Positions 19,027 through 27,732 are shown, counted from the stretch's first letter. The stretch is 64,000 nt of DNA from Streptantibioticus silvisoli (GCF_027947535.2 NZ_JAAGKO020000003.1:186001-250000), one strand, 5' to 3'. Translations and numbers: made by a program. The notes: a model not told the origin generated them from the letters alone.

Positions 19027-20052
19027 ATGCGCATTGGTGTACTGACCAGCGGCGGGGACTGTCCTGGCCTGAACGCCGTGATCCGCTCGGTGGTGCACCG
19101 GGCAGTGGCGGACCACGGTGACGAGGTCATCGGCTTCCACGACGGCTGGAAGGGTCTGCTGGAGTGCGACTACCGCGCCCTGGACCTGGACGCGGTCAAC
19201 GGCATCCTGGCCCGCGGCGGCACCATTCTCGGCTCGTCCCGCGTGCGCCCGGAGCACCTGCGCGGTGGCGTGGAGCAGGCCCGCGGCCACGTGGCGGACC
19301 TGGGGCTGGACGCGATCATCCCGATCGGCGGCGAGGGCACCTTGAAGGCGGCCCGGCTGCTGTCGGACGCCGGGCTGCCGATCGTCGGGGTACCGAAGAC
19401 GATCGACAACGACATCTCCTCCACCGATGTCACCTTCGGCTTCGACACCGCGGTGATGGTGGCCACCGAGGCACTGGACCGGCTCAAGACCACCGCCGAG
19501 TCGCACCAGCGGGTGATGATCGTCGAGGTCATGGGCCGGCACACCGGCTGGATCGCGCTGCACGCGGGCATGGCGGCCGGTGCCCACGCGATCGTGGTGC
19601 CGGAGCGGCCGTTCGACATAGGCGAGCTGACCGAGCTGGTCGGCAAGCGGTTCGCGGCCGGCAAGCGGTTCGCCATCGTGGTGGTCTCCGAGGGCGCGAA
19701 GCCGCGGGAGGGCTCGATGGAGTTCGACACCGGCGGCACCGACGTCTACGGCCACGAGCGGTTCGCCGGGGTGGCACGGCAGCTGTCGATCGAGCTGGAG
19801 CAGCGGCTGGGCAAGGAGGCGCGGCCGGTCATCCTGGGCCACGTCCAGCGCGGCGGCACCCCGACCGCGTACGACCGGGTGCTGGCCACCCGGTTCGGCT
19901 GGCACGCGGTGGAGGCCGCCCACCAGGGCCGCTTCGGCATGATGACGGCGCTGCGCGGCACCGACATCGTGCTGGTGCCGCTGGCGGAGGCGGTGGACAG
20001 CCTCAAGACGGTGCCGGTCGACCGCTACCTGGAGGCGGAGTGCGTCCTGTGA
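19027..20052 (+). CDS. pfkA: 6-phosphofructokinase (group III, ATP-type signature)
   Basis: Phosphorylates fructose 6-phosphate in glycolysis. 341 aa. Motifs: LTSGGDCPGLNAVIR at the N-terminus, IGGEGTL (G101-T105), PKTIDND (K124, catalytic D127) and VMGRHTGWIA. Gly at 104 combined with Lys at 124 is the pattern of actinomycete ATP-dependent enzymes; PPi-dependent members have Asp104 and Lys124. AGGAG lies about 10 nt before the ATG at 19027. It is 102 bp after gatD on the same strand. Streptomycetes carry several pfkA copies; which one this is cannot be said here. Confidence 0.94.
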   Translation: MRIGVLTSGGDCPGLNAVIRSVVHRAVADHGDEVIGFHDGWKGLLECDYRALDLDAVNGILARGGTILGSSRVRPEHLRGGVEQARGHVADLGLDAIIPIGGEGTLKAARLLSDAGLPIVGVPKTIDNDISSTDVTFGFDTAVMVATEALDRLKTTAESHQRVMIVEVMGRHTGWIALHAGMAAGAHAIVVPERPFDIGELTELVGKRFAAGKRFAIVVVSEGAKPREGSMEFDTGGTDVYGHERFAGVARQLSIELEQRLGKEARPVILGHVQRGGTPTAYDRVLATRFGWHAVEAAHQGRFGMMTALRGTDIVLVPLAEAVDSLKTVPVDRYLEAECVL

Positions 20053-20070
20053 CGCGCTGACGCCCGCACG

Positions 20071-20245
20071 CCCCGCATCACTGCACGATCCGCGCGACCG
20101 CACCATCCGCAGCACTGCACGATCCGCACGACCGCATCACCCGCAGCACTGCACGATCCGCACGACCGCATCACCCGCAGCACTGCACGATCCGCACGAC
20201 CGCATCACTGCACGACCCGCACCACCGCACGACCCGCACGACCCG
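20071..20245. repeat. 34-nt tandem repeat downstream of pfkA
   Basis: CACTGCACGATCC starts at 20079, 20113, 20147 and 20181, exactly 34 nt apart, and again at 20206 in shortened form. The units are contiguous without unique spacers, so this is a minisatellite and not a CRISPR array. The remaining gap to the next gene holds no gene. Confidence 0.85.
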
Positions 20246-20370
20246 GCCGGACCGGCCGGTGACGCCCCCGCCCGATCCGCAGGCGGGGGGACGTTCTACC
20301 CTGTTACGGGCACGGTCGCGGGGATCATGAAGAGCCCGCCCGTGCCATGGCGCTCGACAGGAGTATGCGG

Positions 20371-21339
20371 ATGTATCTCGGCGGATCCGGTATGGCAGGC
20401 ATGAACATGCCGATGGACCTTCCGCCGTTCACCTTCGCCAGAGCGCTGGCCTTCAGCGCCGATCCGTTCTTCCTCGTCGGCTGCCTGCTCGCGCTGGCGC
20501 TCTACGGCTGGGCGGTGGTCCGCCTGGTGCGGCGCGGGGACCGCTGGTCGCCGGGACGCTGCGTGGCGTTCCTGCTCGGGGTGCTGACCGTCGGGGTGAC
20601 GATGTGCACCAGGCTGAACGACTACGGCATGGTGATGTTCAGCGTCCACATGGTGCAGCACATGATCATCAGCATGCTGTCGCCGATCCTGCTGCTGCTG
20701 GGCGCGCCGGTGACGCTGACGCTGCGGGCACTGCCGGCCACCCGGCGCGGCGGGCGCAAGGGGCCGCGCGAGCTGCTGGTGGTACTGCTGCACAGCCGGT
20801 ACATGCGGGTGATCACCCACCCCGCCTTCACCATCCCGCTGTTCATCGCGAGCCTGTACGGGCTGTACTTCACCCCGCTGTTCGACTTCCTGATGCGGCA
20901 CCCGGCCGGCCACATCCTGATGATGGTGCACTTCCTGATGGTGGGTCTGGTGTTCTTCTGGCCCATCATGGGCGTCGACCCCGGACCGCACCGCCCCGGC
21001 TACGTGATGCGGATGCTGGAGCTGTTCATGGGCATGCCGTTCCACGCGTTCTTCGGCATCGCGCTGATGATGGCGAGCCAGCCGATGGTGAGCACCTTCG
21101 CGCATCCGGCGGCGTCGGTGGGCGTGGACCCGCTGAACGACCAGCACGCGGCGGGCGGCATCGCGTGGGCGTTCAGCGAGGTGCCGTCGGTGGTGGTGCT
21201 GGTCGCGCTGGTCTTCCAGTGGTACCTGTCCGAGCAGCGCGTCTCGCGGCGGCTGGACCGCGCCGCCGACCGGGACGGCGACCAGGAACTGGCGGCCTAC
21301 AACGCGTACCTGGCGTCGTTGCAGAGCCGCAGCCGCTGA
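20371..21339 (+). CDS. CtaG-like cytochrome c oxidase assembly membrane protein (caa3_CtaG)
   Basis: A polytopic membrane protein of the caa3-CtaG family, linked to maturation of the terminal oxidase in Gram-positives. 322 aa with about seven membrane segments. Conserved, Met/His-rich positions such as MFSVHMVQHMIISML, HILMMVHFLMVGLVFFWPIMG and MGMPFHAFFGIALM suggest metal handling. The N-terminus is Met-rich (MAGMNMPMD). The ATG at 20371 is best placed behind AGGAG; ATGs at 20347 and 20365 are also in frame. It is convergent with the SSI gene, 24 bp away. Confidence 0.87.
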   Translation: MYLGGSGMAGMNMPMDLPPFTFARALAFSADPFFLVGCLLALALYGWAVVRLVRRGDRWSPGRCVAFLLGVLTVGVTMCTRLNDYGMVMFSVHMVQHMIISMLSPILLLLGAPVTLTLRALPATRRGGRKGPRELLVVLLHSRYMRVITHPAFTIPLFIASLYGLYFTPLFDFLMRHPAGHILMMVHFLMVGLVFFWPIMGVDPGPHRPGYVMRMLELFMGMPFHAFFGIALMMASQPMVSTFAHPAASVGVDPLNDQHAAGGIAWAFSEVPSVVVLVALVFQWYLSEQRVSRRLDRAADRDGDQELAAYNAYLASLQSRSR

Positions 21340-21363
21340 CCGGGCCGGCGGGACGGGCCGCGG

Positions 21364-21765
21364 TCAGAAGCGGAAGACCGCGCCGGTGCTGCGGGCCAGC
21401 ATGCAGGAGTTGGCGAACCGCTGGGACCAGCTGACCGGTCGGCCCTGCCAGGTCCCGGTCGCGGTCGCGGTGACCGGGTTGTAGATCATCGGGCACATCT
21501 CGGGGACGGGCACCAGATCGGCCAGTCCGCCGCCCGCCGCGTCGAGTTCGGTGCACGCCTCGCCCGCGTTCGGGTGCGGGCCGGAGGCCGGGTCGCAGTC
21601 GAGGACGACGCTGCGCGGGGCGGCCGGGGAGATGGCGCGGGCCGGGGTGCTGACCGACAGCACCAGGCGGGACGGGCCCTGCGGCGCGGCGAGCGCCGTC
21701 GGGGTGGCGGCGGCCAGCGCGGCGAGCGCGATGGCGGCTGTGGCGGCTCGGCGGGCGACGGACAT
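21364..21765 (-). CDS. subtilisin inhibitor-like protein (SSI, family I16)
   Basis: A secreted serine-protease inhibitor that acts on subtilisin-like enzymes by a standard mechanism. 133 aa: signal peptide about 1-27, then the SSI domain with four Cys (C57, C71, C91, C119 region) in the usual pairing positions. The reactive-site loop reads EMCPMIYNPV, so the P1-P1' bond is predicted at Met93-Ile94 (Met-Val in classical SSI). GGAGG precedes the ATG at 21765. Confidence 0.93.
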   Translation of the reverse strand: MSVARRAATAAIALAALAAATPTALAAPQGPSRLVLSVSTPARAISPAAPRSVVLDCDPASGPHPNAGEACTELDAAGGGLADLVPVPEMCPMIYNPVTATATGTWQGRPVSWSQRFANSCMLARSTGAVFRF

Positions 21766-21969
21766 GGGGGCCTCCGGGGCGCAGTGGGTTCGAGACAGCG
21801 GCCGCAGCTCCGGACGGAACGGTGGCCGTGTACCGGATGCCATCGCGCCGACGGGCCCCATGCCGGGTGAATCGCCGCGATGTCCCCCGAAAGGGCCTGC
21901 GGCGTTCACCCCGGCAGGGGCCCGCCTCGAACACGCGTCCCGTTCCACGGGCCGCTCCCGAAGGTTGGC

Positions 21970-22593
21970 TCAGCCGGTCGGAGCGGAGCTGGTGGCGGCG
22001 GCCGGCACGTGCGGCAGAGCGGTGAAGACGTCGAAGTACATCAGGCCGGCGACGACCAGGCCGATGACGCCCAGGATCAGGGCGCCCCAGGCGACCGCGC
22101 GGATCCACGGCACGGTGGCGGAGGCGGGCCGGTCCACACCGGTCTGCGAGATCAGCACCACGGCGGCGACCAGCAGCGCGACCAGCGCGAACACACCGTT
22201 GAAGACCTCGGTGGTGTGCCAGGGGGTGCCGAACTCCAGGGCTATCTGGTTGGCGGTCGGGTGGGACTGGGCGGAGATCTGTCCGATGAGCTGCTCGCGC
22301 TCGGACATGATCGTGCCCAGCCAGGTGCCGGTGACGGAGGCCAGCGCCAGGCCGAGGGCCACCAGCCCGGCAGCGCCGGACGCCACGACGGACGACCGCG
22401 CCTTCGCCTGGGAGCGGGAGGCGAGCTCCGCCTCCGCGGCCTCCTCTTCGACGTCCGCGGGCGCCTCGGTCACCTCGGCGCCGTCCTCGGCGGTCGTGCT
22501 CACGGCACCGTCCTCGGCAGGCGTGCTCACAGCGCCGTCCATGACGGGCTTTTCGTCGCTGTCGACGGGGGTCTCGGTATTGGTCGTGTCCAT
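21970..22593 (-). CDS. membrane protein with acidic N-terminal region, unknown function
   Basis: 207 aa. The first ~65 residues are acidic and low in complexity (repeats of DGAVSTxAEDGA). Four hydrophobic segments follow: VASGAAGLVALGLALASV, VFALVALLVAAVVLI, AVAWGALILGVIGLVVAGLM and a shorter one. No family recognised; similar actinobacterial proteins are annotated only as membrane proteins. The ATG at 22593 has a weak GGTGG. It is divergent from the plsC-like gene at 22760. Confidence 0.75.
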   Translation of the reverse strand: MDTTNTETPVDSDEKPVMDGAVSTPAEDGAVSTTAEDGAEVTEAPADVEEEAAEAELASRSQAKARSSVVASGAAGLVALGLALASVTGTWLGTIMSEREQLIGQISAQSHPTANQIALEFGTPWHTTEVFNGVFALVALLVAAVVLISQTGVDRPASATVPWIRAVAWGALILGVIGLVVAGLMYFDVFTALPHVPAAATSSAPTG

Positions 22594-22759
22594 GGGCGGC
22601 CACCGTAGGTGCACTTTCTGAGAGTCCGCTGAGAATCCGGCAGCCCGATTCCTCATTGCCGGTCCGATGAGGTAATCCGGGCCGGGAACGGCGGGTGAGG
22701 AACGCCGCGGCGGGCAGCAGCACCCCAACGCCGATGCCCGGCGCGGGAAGGGGACCGCG

Positions 22760-23602
22760 GTGTTCTACTACCTGCTCAAGCACGCGCTGCTCGGTCCGTT
22801 GCTCCGGATCGTCTTCCGGCCACGGATCGAGGGCCTGGAGAACGTGCCCGAGGACGGCCCGGCGATCATCGCCGGCAACCACCTGTCGTTCTCCGACCAT
22901 TTCCTCATGCCGGTGATGCTGCGCCGCCGGATCACCTTCCTGGCCAAGCAGGAGTACTTCACCGGGCCGGGGCTGAAAGGGGCGCTGACCGCGGCGTTCT
23001 TCCGCGGCGCCGGTCAGATCCCGGTGGACCGCACCGGCGGGCCGGCCGCCCGGTCGGCGGTCCGCGAGGGGGTGGGGGTGCTGCGCGGCGGCGGGCTGCT
23101 CGGCATCTACCCGGAAGGCACCCGGTCGCCCGACGGCCGCCTGTACAAGGGGCGCACCGGGGTCGCGGTGATGGCGCTGACCGCTCCGGCGCCGGTGGTC
23201 CCGTGCGCGATGGTCGGCACCTTCGAGATGCAGCCGCCCGGCCGGAAACTGCCCCGGCTCCGCCGGGTCCGCCGGATCACCATCCGGTTCGGCGAACCGC
23301 TGGACTTCTCCCGCTTCGACGGCATGGAGGCCGACCGTTTCGTCCTGCGGTCGGTGGTCGACGAGATCATGTACAAAGTCATGGAACTCTCAGGTCAGGA
23401 GTACGTCGACCAGTACGCCGCCGACGTCAAGGCTGCGGCCACCGCCGCCGCGAAGGCCGGCCGGGGGTCACGGCGACGCGGGGGGCCGCAGGATGCGGGA
23501 GTTGGCCCGGGAGGCGAGCCGGGAGCCGGCGCGGGAGACGGGCCGGGGGCCGACCCGGGAACGGGGTCGGGGACTGAGCCGGGGACGGGGGCGAGGGGCT
23601 GA
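22760..23602 (+). CDS. lysophospholipid/1-acylglycerol-3-phosphate acyltransferase (PlsC-like)
   Basis: Transfers an acyl chain to lysophosphatidate in phospholipid synthesis. Membrane-associated. The catalytic HX4D motif is in NHLSFSDH (about residue 41) and the glycerol-phosphate site in YPEGTRSPDG (about 116). GTG start at 22760 behind GGAAGGGGA. The last ~50 residues are a Gly/Pro/Ala/Glu-rich low-complexity tail (GAGAGDGPGADPGTGSG-like) beyond the normal family end; the tail is lineage-specific and probably disordered. Confidence 0.9.
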   Translation: MFYYLLKHALLGPLLRIVFRPRIEGLENVPEDGPAIIAGNHLSFSDHFLMPVMLRRRITFLAKQEYFTGPGLKGALTAAFFRGAGQIPVDRTGGPAARSAVREGVGVLRGGGLLGIYPEGTRSPDGRLYKGRTGVAVMALTAPAPVVPCAMVGTFEMQPPGRKLPRLRRVRRITIRFGEPLDFSRFDGMEADRFVLRSVVDEIMYKVMELSGQEYVDQYAADVKAAATAAAKAGRGSRRRGGPQDAGVGPGGEPGAGAGDGPGADPGTGSGTEPGTGARG

Positions 23603-23621
23603 CGGCGGTCGTGCGACGGGC

Positions 23622-23845
23622 AGTTGGGCGCCCGGGCCGGGGCGGGAGCTGACGGCGGACGTCTTACGCGGGATCCGACGCGGAGGCGCACGTAACCGAG
23701 CGGCGCCGGAGCCGGGGCTGACGGTGCGCACTTGACGTCGAGTTGGGCGCCGGAGCCCGCTCAGGGAGCTGACGGCGGACGTCTACGCCGGATCCCACGC
23801 CGAGGCTCACGCAACCACACGCAACCGGAGCCGGCCGGGGCCGGC
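23622..23845. repeat. imperfect direct duplication of about 105 bp
   Basis: AGTTGGGCGCC...GGGAGCTGACGGCGGACGTC... at about 23622-23722 is repeated with scattered differences at about 23741-23845. It fills the gap between two convergent genes. No coding frame is preserved between copies. Confidence 0.6.
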
Positions 23846-23857
23846 GGCCCGTCGACG

Positions 23858-24490
23858 TCAACGCCAGTCGCGCCAAGGCCACTTGAAGCCGCCGCGCATC
23901 ACCTTGACGTGGCCGAAGAGGGAATGGCCGGTGATGCGGACGATCGGGCCGTCGTCGCCCTGGGGGCGCTTGCCGCCGGGCTGGGAGCGTTTGCCGAACA
24001 GCGCGGTGCCGGTCTCCTGGACGATGGCGTTGTCCGGCACCAGGATCTCGATCTTGCCGAAGAAGGAGTCGGCGTGGATGACGACTTCGCGCCGGGTGAA
24101 GACGGCTTGGCGCAGGTCGATGACGGCGGCGCCGAAGGTGGAACGCACGTACGTCTCCGGCGGCACCGGCCACTGGCCGCCGCGGCGGATCTTGCTGAAG
24201 ACCGCGTGCACCGGTGCGGCGTCCGGGTGCGGGGCGGGCGCCGCGCCGTCGGTGGCGGCGGGCAGGTCGCGGGTGAGTGGCGCGAGTTCGCCCATGGTGC
24301 GCGCGCCGTAGGTGGCTTCCAGCCGTTCGGAGTGCTCCTCCGCGGTCAGCCGACCGGTGGCGAGCGCCTCGGCGAGGATGCTCGCCACCCGGTCCCGGTC
24401 ATCGTCGGCGGCACGCAGGTCGGGCGCCGCGGTGGGCTTTCCGGCCTGGAATCCGCGCTCCGGGGAGGGCTGGGATGCTGCGGCGGGCAT
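23858..24490 (-). CDS. DUF1707 protein with LiaF-like C-terminal domain
   Basis: 210 aa, probably cytoplasmic or membrane-peripheral; no membrane segment. The DUF1707 (SHOCT-like) domain lies at about residues 25-75 with DLRAADDDRDRVASILAEAL and GRLTAEEHSERL. The C-terminal half resembles cell-wall-active antibiotics response (LiaF_C-like) beta-solenoid repeats: STFGAAVIDLRQAVF, DSFFGKIEILVP, GHSLFGHVKVM. GGAGG before the ATG at 24490. Divergent from the PARG gene with a TATCGCGATA palindrome between them. Confidence 0.85.
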   Translation of the reverse strand: MPAAASQPSPERGFQAGKPTAAPDLRAADDDRDRVASILAEALATGRLTAEEHSERLEATYGARTMGELAPLTRDLPAATDGAAPAPHPDAAPVHAVFSKIRRGGQWPVPPETYVRSTFGAAVIDLRQAVFTRREVVIHADSFFGKIEILVPDNAIVQETGTALFGKRSQPGGKRPQGDDGPIVRITGHSLFGHVKVMRGGFKWPWRDWR

Positions 24491-24584
24491 GGCGGAACGA
24501 CCTCCAGGGGCGACGGGCGACGACCGTTCCGCCGCACGGTATACGGACGCGGCGTCCCGACGTACGACAACACCTGAAGGTTAC

Positions 24585-24600
24585 GCTATATCGCGATAGC
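24585..24600. promoter_or_regulatory. GCTATATCGCGATAGC palindromic site
   Basis: A perfect 10-bp palindrome TATCGCGATA (24589-24598) inside GCTAT...ATAGC, in an A/T-richer patch about 95 bp before the DUF1707 start and 118 bp before the PARG start. It looks like an operator or promoter-associated site for one or both genes. The binding protein is unknown. Confidence 0.5.
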
Positions 24601-24717
24601 CCGCCGCCGCAATACGGTCGCCCCGGCCACCCCCGCCCGCCTACACTCGCGCCGGAGCGTCGGGCGGCCATCCGCCCCGCGGGACCAGGGCAGTGGAAAC
24701 GCACGGGGGTTGGGGAC

Positions 24718-25785
24718 ATGAGCGCACGTCTGCGCGCGATCGCGGCGGCGAACGACCGGATCGTGGCCGACGGCCGCTACGTCACCGAGGACGGCACCGA
24801 GGTCGTCATCGGCGACGCGATCGCCGCCGCGCAGGCAGCGACCCGGCTGTACGGACCGGAACCGGTAACGGTGCCGGAGCGGCACGCGGTGAGCGGGGCG
24901 GCGAAGGGTTCAGGGGCGTCGGGAGCCGTGGGGGCCGCGGGGGCTTCACGGGCCGCGGGGGCTGCCGGGGCGCCGGGAACCTCGGGAACCGTAACGACCC
25001 CGGGGACCGCAGCGGCTTCGGGGGCCGCGCTCGCGACGTCGGCGACGGACGCGACGGACGCGACGGGGACCGCCTTCGAGGTGACCGACGAGGACAGTCT
25101 CGCCGCGGCCCGCCGGATCATCGACGAGGACCACCGGAACGGTCCGGGTACGGACGGCGGCGCGACGGGCGCGGGCGGCACGCGTGGCGACGGAACACCG
25201 CTCGGCGCGGCCGGTGTCGCCGTGCTGAACTTCGCCTCCGCCCGCAATCCCGGCGGCGGTTACGTCAACGGCGCGAAGGCGCAGGAGGAGGCGCTGTGCC
25301 GGGCCTCGGCGCTGTACAGCTGCCTGTTGCGGGCCCCGGAGTACTACGCCGTCCACCGCGGGACCCGTGATCCGTTCTACACCGACCGGGTGATCCACTC
25401 CCCCGGCGTCCCGGTCTTCCGTGACGTGCGCGGCGAGCTGCTGAACCGTCCGTACACCGTCGGCTTCCTGACCAGCCCCGCGCCGAACGCCGGCGTCATC
25501 GCCCGCCGCTTCCCGCAGCGGACGCCCGAGGTCCCGGACGTGCTGATCCGGCGGGCGGAACGGGTGCTTGAGGTCGCCGCCGCCCACGGGTACCGCGCGT
25601 TGGTACTCGGCGCGTGGGGCTGCGGGGTGTTCCGGAACGACCCGGCCGAGGTGGCGGCCGCGTTCGCCGGCCATCTCACCGGTGGCGGACGGTTTTCCGG
25701 GCGCTTCGACCGGGTGGTGTTCGCGGTCCTGGGCGGCCCGGCGGCCTCACCGGCACGGGACGCGTTCACGCGGGCGTTCGGCTGA
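24718..25785 (+). CDS. bacterial-type PARG (TIGR02452/DUF2263 macrodomain), with Ala/Gly-rich insert
   Basis: Poly(ADP-ribose) glycohydrolase-like macrodomain that removes ADP-ribose chains. 355 aa. The PARG signature GGG-X7-QEE is complete (G179-G181, Q189-E191) within LNFASARNPGGGYVNGAK. GAWGCGVFRNDP near residue 300 is the later substrate-loop motif. Between the N-terminal helical part (1-55) and the macrodomain lies a ~60-residue insert (about 58-118) made almost only of Ala, Gly, Ser and Thr. A second Gly-rich stretch (about 140-165) follows. ATG at 24718 lies behind a GGGG-rich stretch. Confidence 0.85.
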   Translation: MSARLRAIAAANDRIVADGRYVTEDGTEVVIGDAIAAAQAATRLYGPEPVTVPERHAVSGAAKGSGASGAVGAAGASRAAGAAGAPGTSGTVTTPGTAAASGAALATSATDATDATGTAFEVTDEDSLAAARRIIDEDHRNGPGTDGGATGAGGTRGDGTPLGAAGVAVLNFASARNPGGGYVNGAKAQEEALCRASALYSCLLRAPEYYAVHRGTRDPFYTDRVIHSPGVPVFRDVRGELLNRPYTVGFLTSPAPNAGVIARRFPQRTPEVPDVLIRRAERVLEVAAAHGYRALVLGAWGCGVFRNDPAEVAAAFAGHLTGGGRFSGRFDRVVFAVLGGPAASPARDAFTRAFG

Positions 25786-25867
25786 CCAACGCGGCTGGCG
25801 CCAGGGCTTTCGCGGGGCGATGCCGCCGGGGCGGGACCGTTTCGCGTGACGACCGGCCCGGTTCGCG

Positions 25868-26764
25868 CTACGACCGGCCCGGTGGCAGCGGGAGTTGTTC
25901 GATGCGCCGGGCGCTCTGGCTGCCGGGTTGCGGGGTGAAGACCAGCATGTGCTGTCCGGGCGCCGAGACGATCTCGAACGTGCTGCAGTAGAGGTGGAGG
26001 TCGCCGACGACGGGGTGGCGCATCAGCTGGTCGGTCGGGAGCGGGCTCGGCCGTAGCTCGTGCTGCGCCCAGAGTGCCGCGAAGTCCGTACTGGAGGCGC
26101 CGAGTTGTGCCGCGGTGTCGGCGATCCGCGGGTCGTCGGGGAACTGCGCCGACGAGGCCCGCAGCCGGGCCACCGCTGTGCGGGCGGTGGCGTGCCATTC
26201 GCCGAAGAAGGCTCTGGCGGCGGGGTCGCGGAAGACCATGTGCAGCAGGTTCTCGGTCCTGGAGAACCCGTCGTAGAGGGCCGCAGCGACCGGGTTGAGG
26301 TCCACGATGTCGAGGCTGGGACCGATGACCATGACCGGGATGCGGAGCAGCGGGGAACCGAGCAAGGTCCGCAGATGCGTGCCGAGTTCGGAGGCCGGGA
26401 CGGGCTCGGGCGCCGCCAGTCCTGCCAGCCGGAACAGGTGGCCGCTCTCGTTGTCGTTGAGGCGCAGGGCACGGGCGAGGGATTCCAGGACCTGGGTGGA
26501 GGGACGGCGTTCGCGGCCCTGTTCGAGGCGGGTGTAGTAGTCGGTGCTGATGCCGGCCAGGTCCGCGAGCTCCTCGCGGCGCAGCCCGTGGACCTGCCGC
26601 CGGCGCTGGTCCATCACGATGTTCACCGAACCGGGGTCCGTCCGCGCCCGCCGGGCCTTGAGGAAGTCACCGAGCGCGGACGACCGGGTCCCGCGCGCAC
26701 CGGGTACGCCGGTCGCCGCGACGGTCGGATCCGGGCTGGGCTCAGCACGAGGGGCAAGGGCCAC
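25868..26764 (-). CDS. XRE-type regulator with MmyB-like ligand-binding domain
   Basis: 298 aa. The helix-turn-helix (about residues 38-95) reads GLRREELADLAGISTDYYTRLEQGRERRPS. The C-terminal MmyB-like domain follows, with PVMVIGPSLDIVDLNPVAAA and YCSTFEIVSAPGQHMLVFTP. Actinomycetes have many such proteins, often next to oxidoreductases they control; here no obvious partner is divergent. GTG start at 26764 is chosen for GGAGG 5 nt upstream; the frame stays open to 26899. GAACT-rich repeats lie just upstream. Confidence 0.9.
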   Translation of the reverse strand: MALAPRAEPSPDPTVAATGVPGARGTRSSALGDFLKARRARTDPGSVNIVMDQRRRQVHGLRREELADLAGISTDYYTRLEQGRERRPSTQVLESLARALRLNDNESGHLFRLAGLAAPEPVPASELGTHLRTLLGSPLLRIPVMVIGPSLDIVDLNPVAAALYDGFSRTENLLHMVFRDPAARAFFGEWHATARTAVARLRASSAQFPDDPRIADTAAQLGASSTDFAALWAQHELRPSPLPTDQLMRHPVVGDLHLYCSTFEIVSAPGQHMLVFTPQPGSQSARRIEQLPLPPGRS

Positions 26765-26860
26765 GGCAGCCTCCAGTGGGATCGGGTCGGAAGCGAACCG
26801 ACCGTCTCTGGCGACCAGTTGGGCCCACTCGCCGGATCGACGCGGGGCTTCGCTTTCGGA

Positions 26861-26892
26861 AACTGAGGAACTCGGGAACTGAGGAACTCGGG
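26861..26892. repeat. two perfect 16-nt direct repeats upstream of the XRE gene
   Basis: AACTGAGGAACTCGGG occurs twice in tandem (26861-26876, 26877-26892), followed by degenerate GAACTCAGAAGCTCAGGAAC. The position, about 100 bp before the GTG start, allows a regulatory role, but it may be a simple expansion. No gene in 26893-27133. Confidence 0.55.
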
Positions 26893-27133
26893 AATTCAAG
26901 AACTCAGAAGCTCAGGAACATGGGGCACGGGCATGGGGCAGAGACTTGGGGCCGGTACAGGGACAAGGCGTGATCCCGGCTGCGACTGCCTCCCGGTGAG
27001 CCTCCCGGTGAGCGGCGACGGGTTCCGGGGGCGGCGGGGGCGACCACCGGGTCGGGATCGGCGGGGCGACGTAGCGGCCCGGCGGCGTGCGACCCCTGCA
27101 ACGTGCGGTCCGGGGGATCAGGCGTCCGGCGGA

Positions 27134-27679
27134 TCAGGTGTCCCGGCGAGCGCGGGCGGCGGCGGTGTAGCGGGTGGTGAAGACGGCGGGGATGACGAAA
27201 CCGGCGATGTTGATGGCGAGGGCGGGGCGCGTGTCGCCGTGCAGGGCGAGCAGGAGCAGGCCGGTGATGGTGAAGGCGGCGGCCCAGACGGTGGTGACGA
27301 CCGCGTTGACGCGGTAGAAGGCCGGACTGGACCAGTACTGGGCGGGCACGTCGAGTTTGGCGATGCCCAGCGTGAACGGCCGGCGCAGCAGCAGCGAGCC
27401 CCAAGCCGCGGCGGCCAGCCACAGGCAGGAGGCGCCCCTGGCGTACGCGTGCAGCGAGGAGTGCGGGTCGTGGAAAGCGACCGCGGCGACCAGCACGAAG
27501 TAGACCACCGAGCAGACCTGAATGACGGCCGAGTCCCAGCCCCGCCCGGCACGGCGCAGCGCCAGCAGCTGGTAGCCGCCCAGGACCAGTCCCGCCAGCG
27601 CACCCCAGCGCCAGTCCGTCACGGCACCGACCACCGCGTAGGCGATCCAGGGCAGGAACGGACGGATGAATGCCGACAT
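27134..27679 (-). CDS. multi-pass membrane protein, unknown function
   Basis: 181 aa with about five or six membrane segments (for example WIAYAVVGAVTDWRWG, SAVIQVCSVVYFVLVAAVAF, VVTTVWAAAFTITGLLLLAL, INIAGFVIPAVFT). The loop RPFTLGIAKLDVPAQYWSSPAFYRVN resembles septation-protein-A-like small membrane proteins, but this is a weak hint. GAGGGAGAGAG precedes the ATG at 27679. A long perfect inverted repeat sits 54-92 bp upstream, so it is tightly regulated by an unknown factor that is not encoded next to it. Confidence 0.8.
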   Translation of the reverse strand: MSAFIRPFLPWIAYAVVGAVTDWRWGALAGLVLGGYQLLALRRAGRGWDSAVIQVCSVVYFVLVAAVAFHDPHSSLHAYARGASCLWLAAAAWGSLLLRRPFTLGIAKLDVPAQYWSSPAFYRVNAVVTTVWAAAFTITGLLLLALHGDTRPALAINIAGFVIPAVFTTRYTAAARARRDT

Positions 27680-27732
27680 GGGCTCTCTCCCTCGGCGAGT
27701 GCACGGCGTCACACCACCGCATGTTCCACCAA

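Noticed and set aside
20071-20245. CRISPR-like array
   Set aside because: The 34-nt units are contiguous and nearly identical throughout, with no unique spacers and no cas genes.
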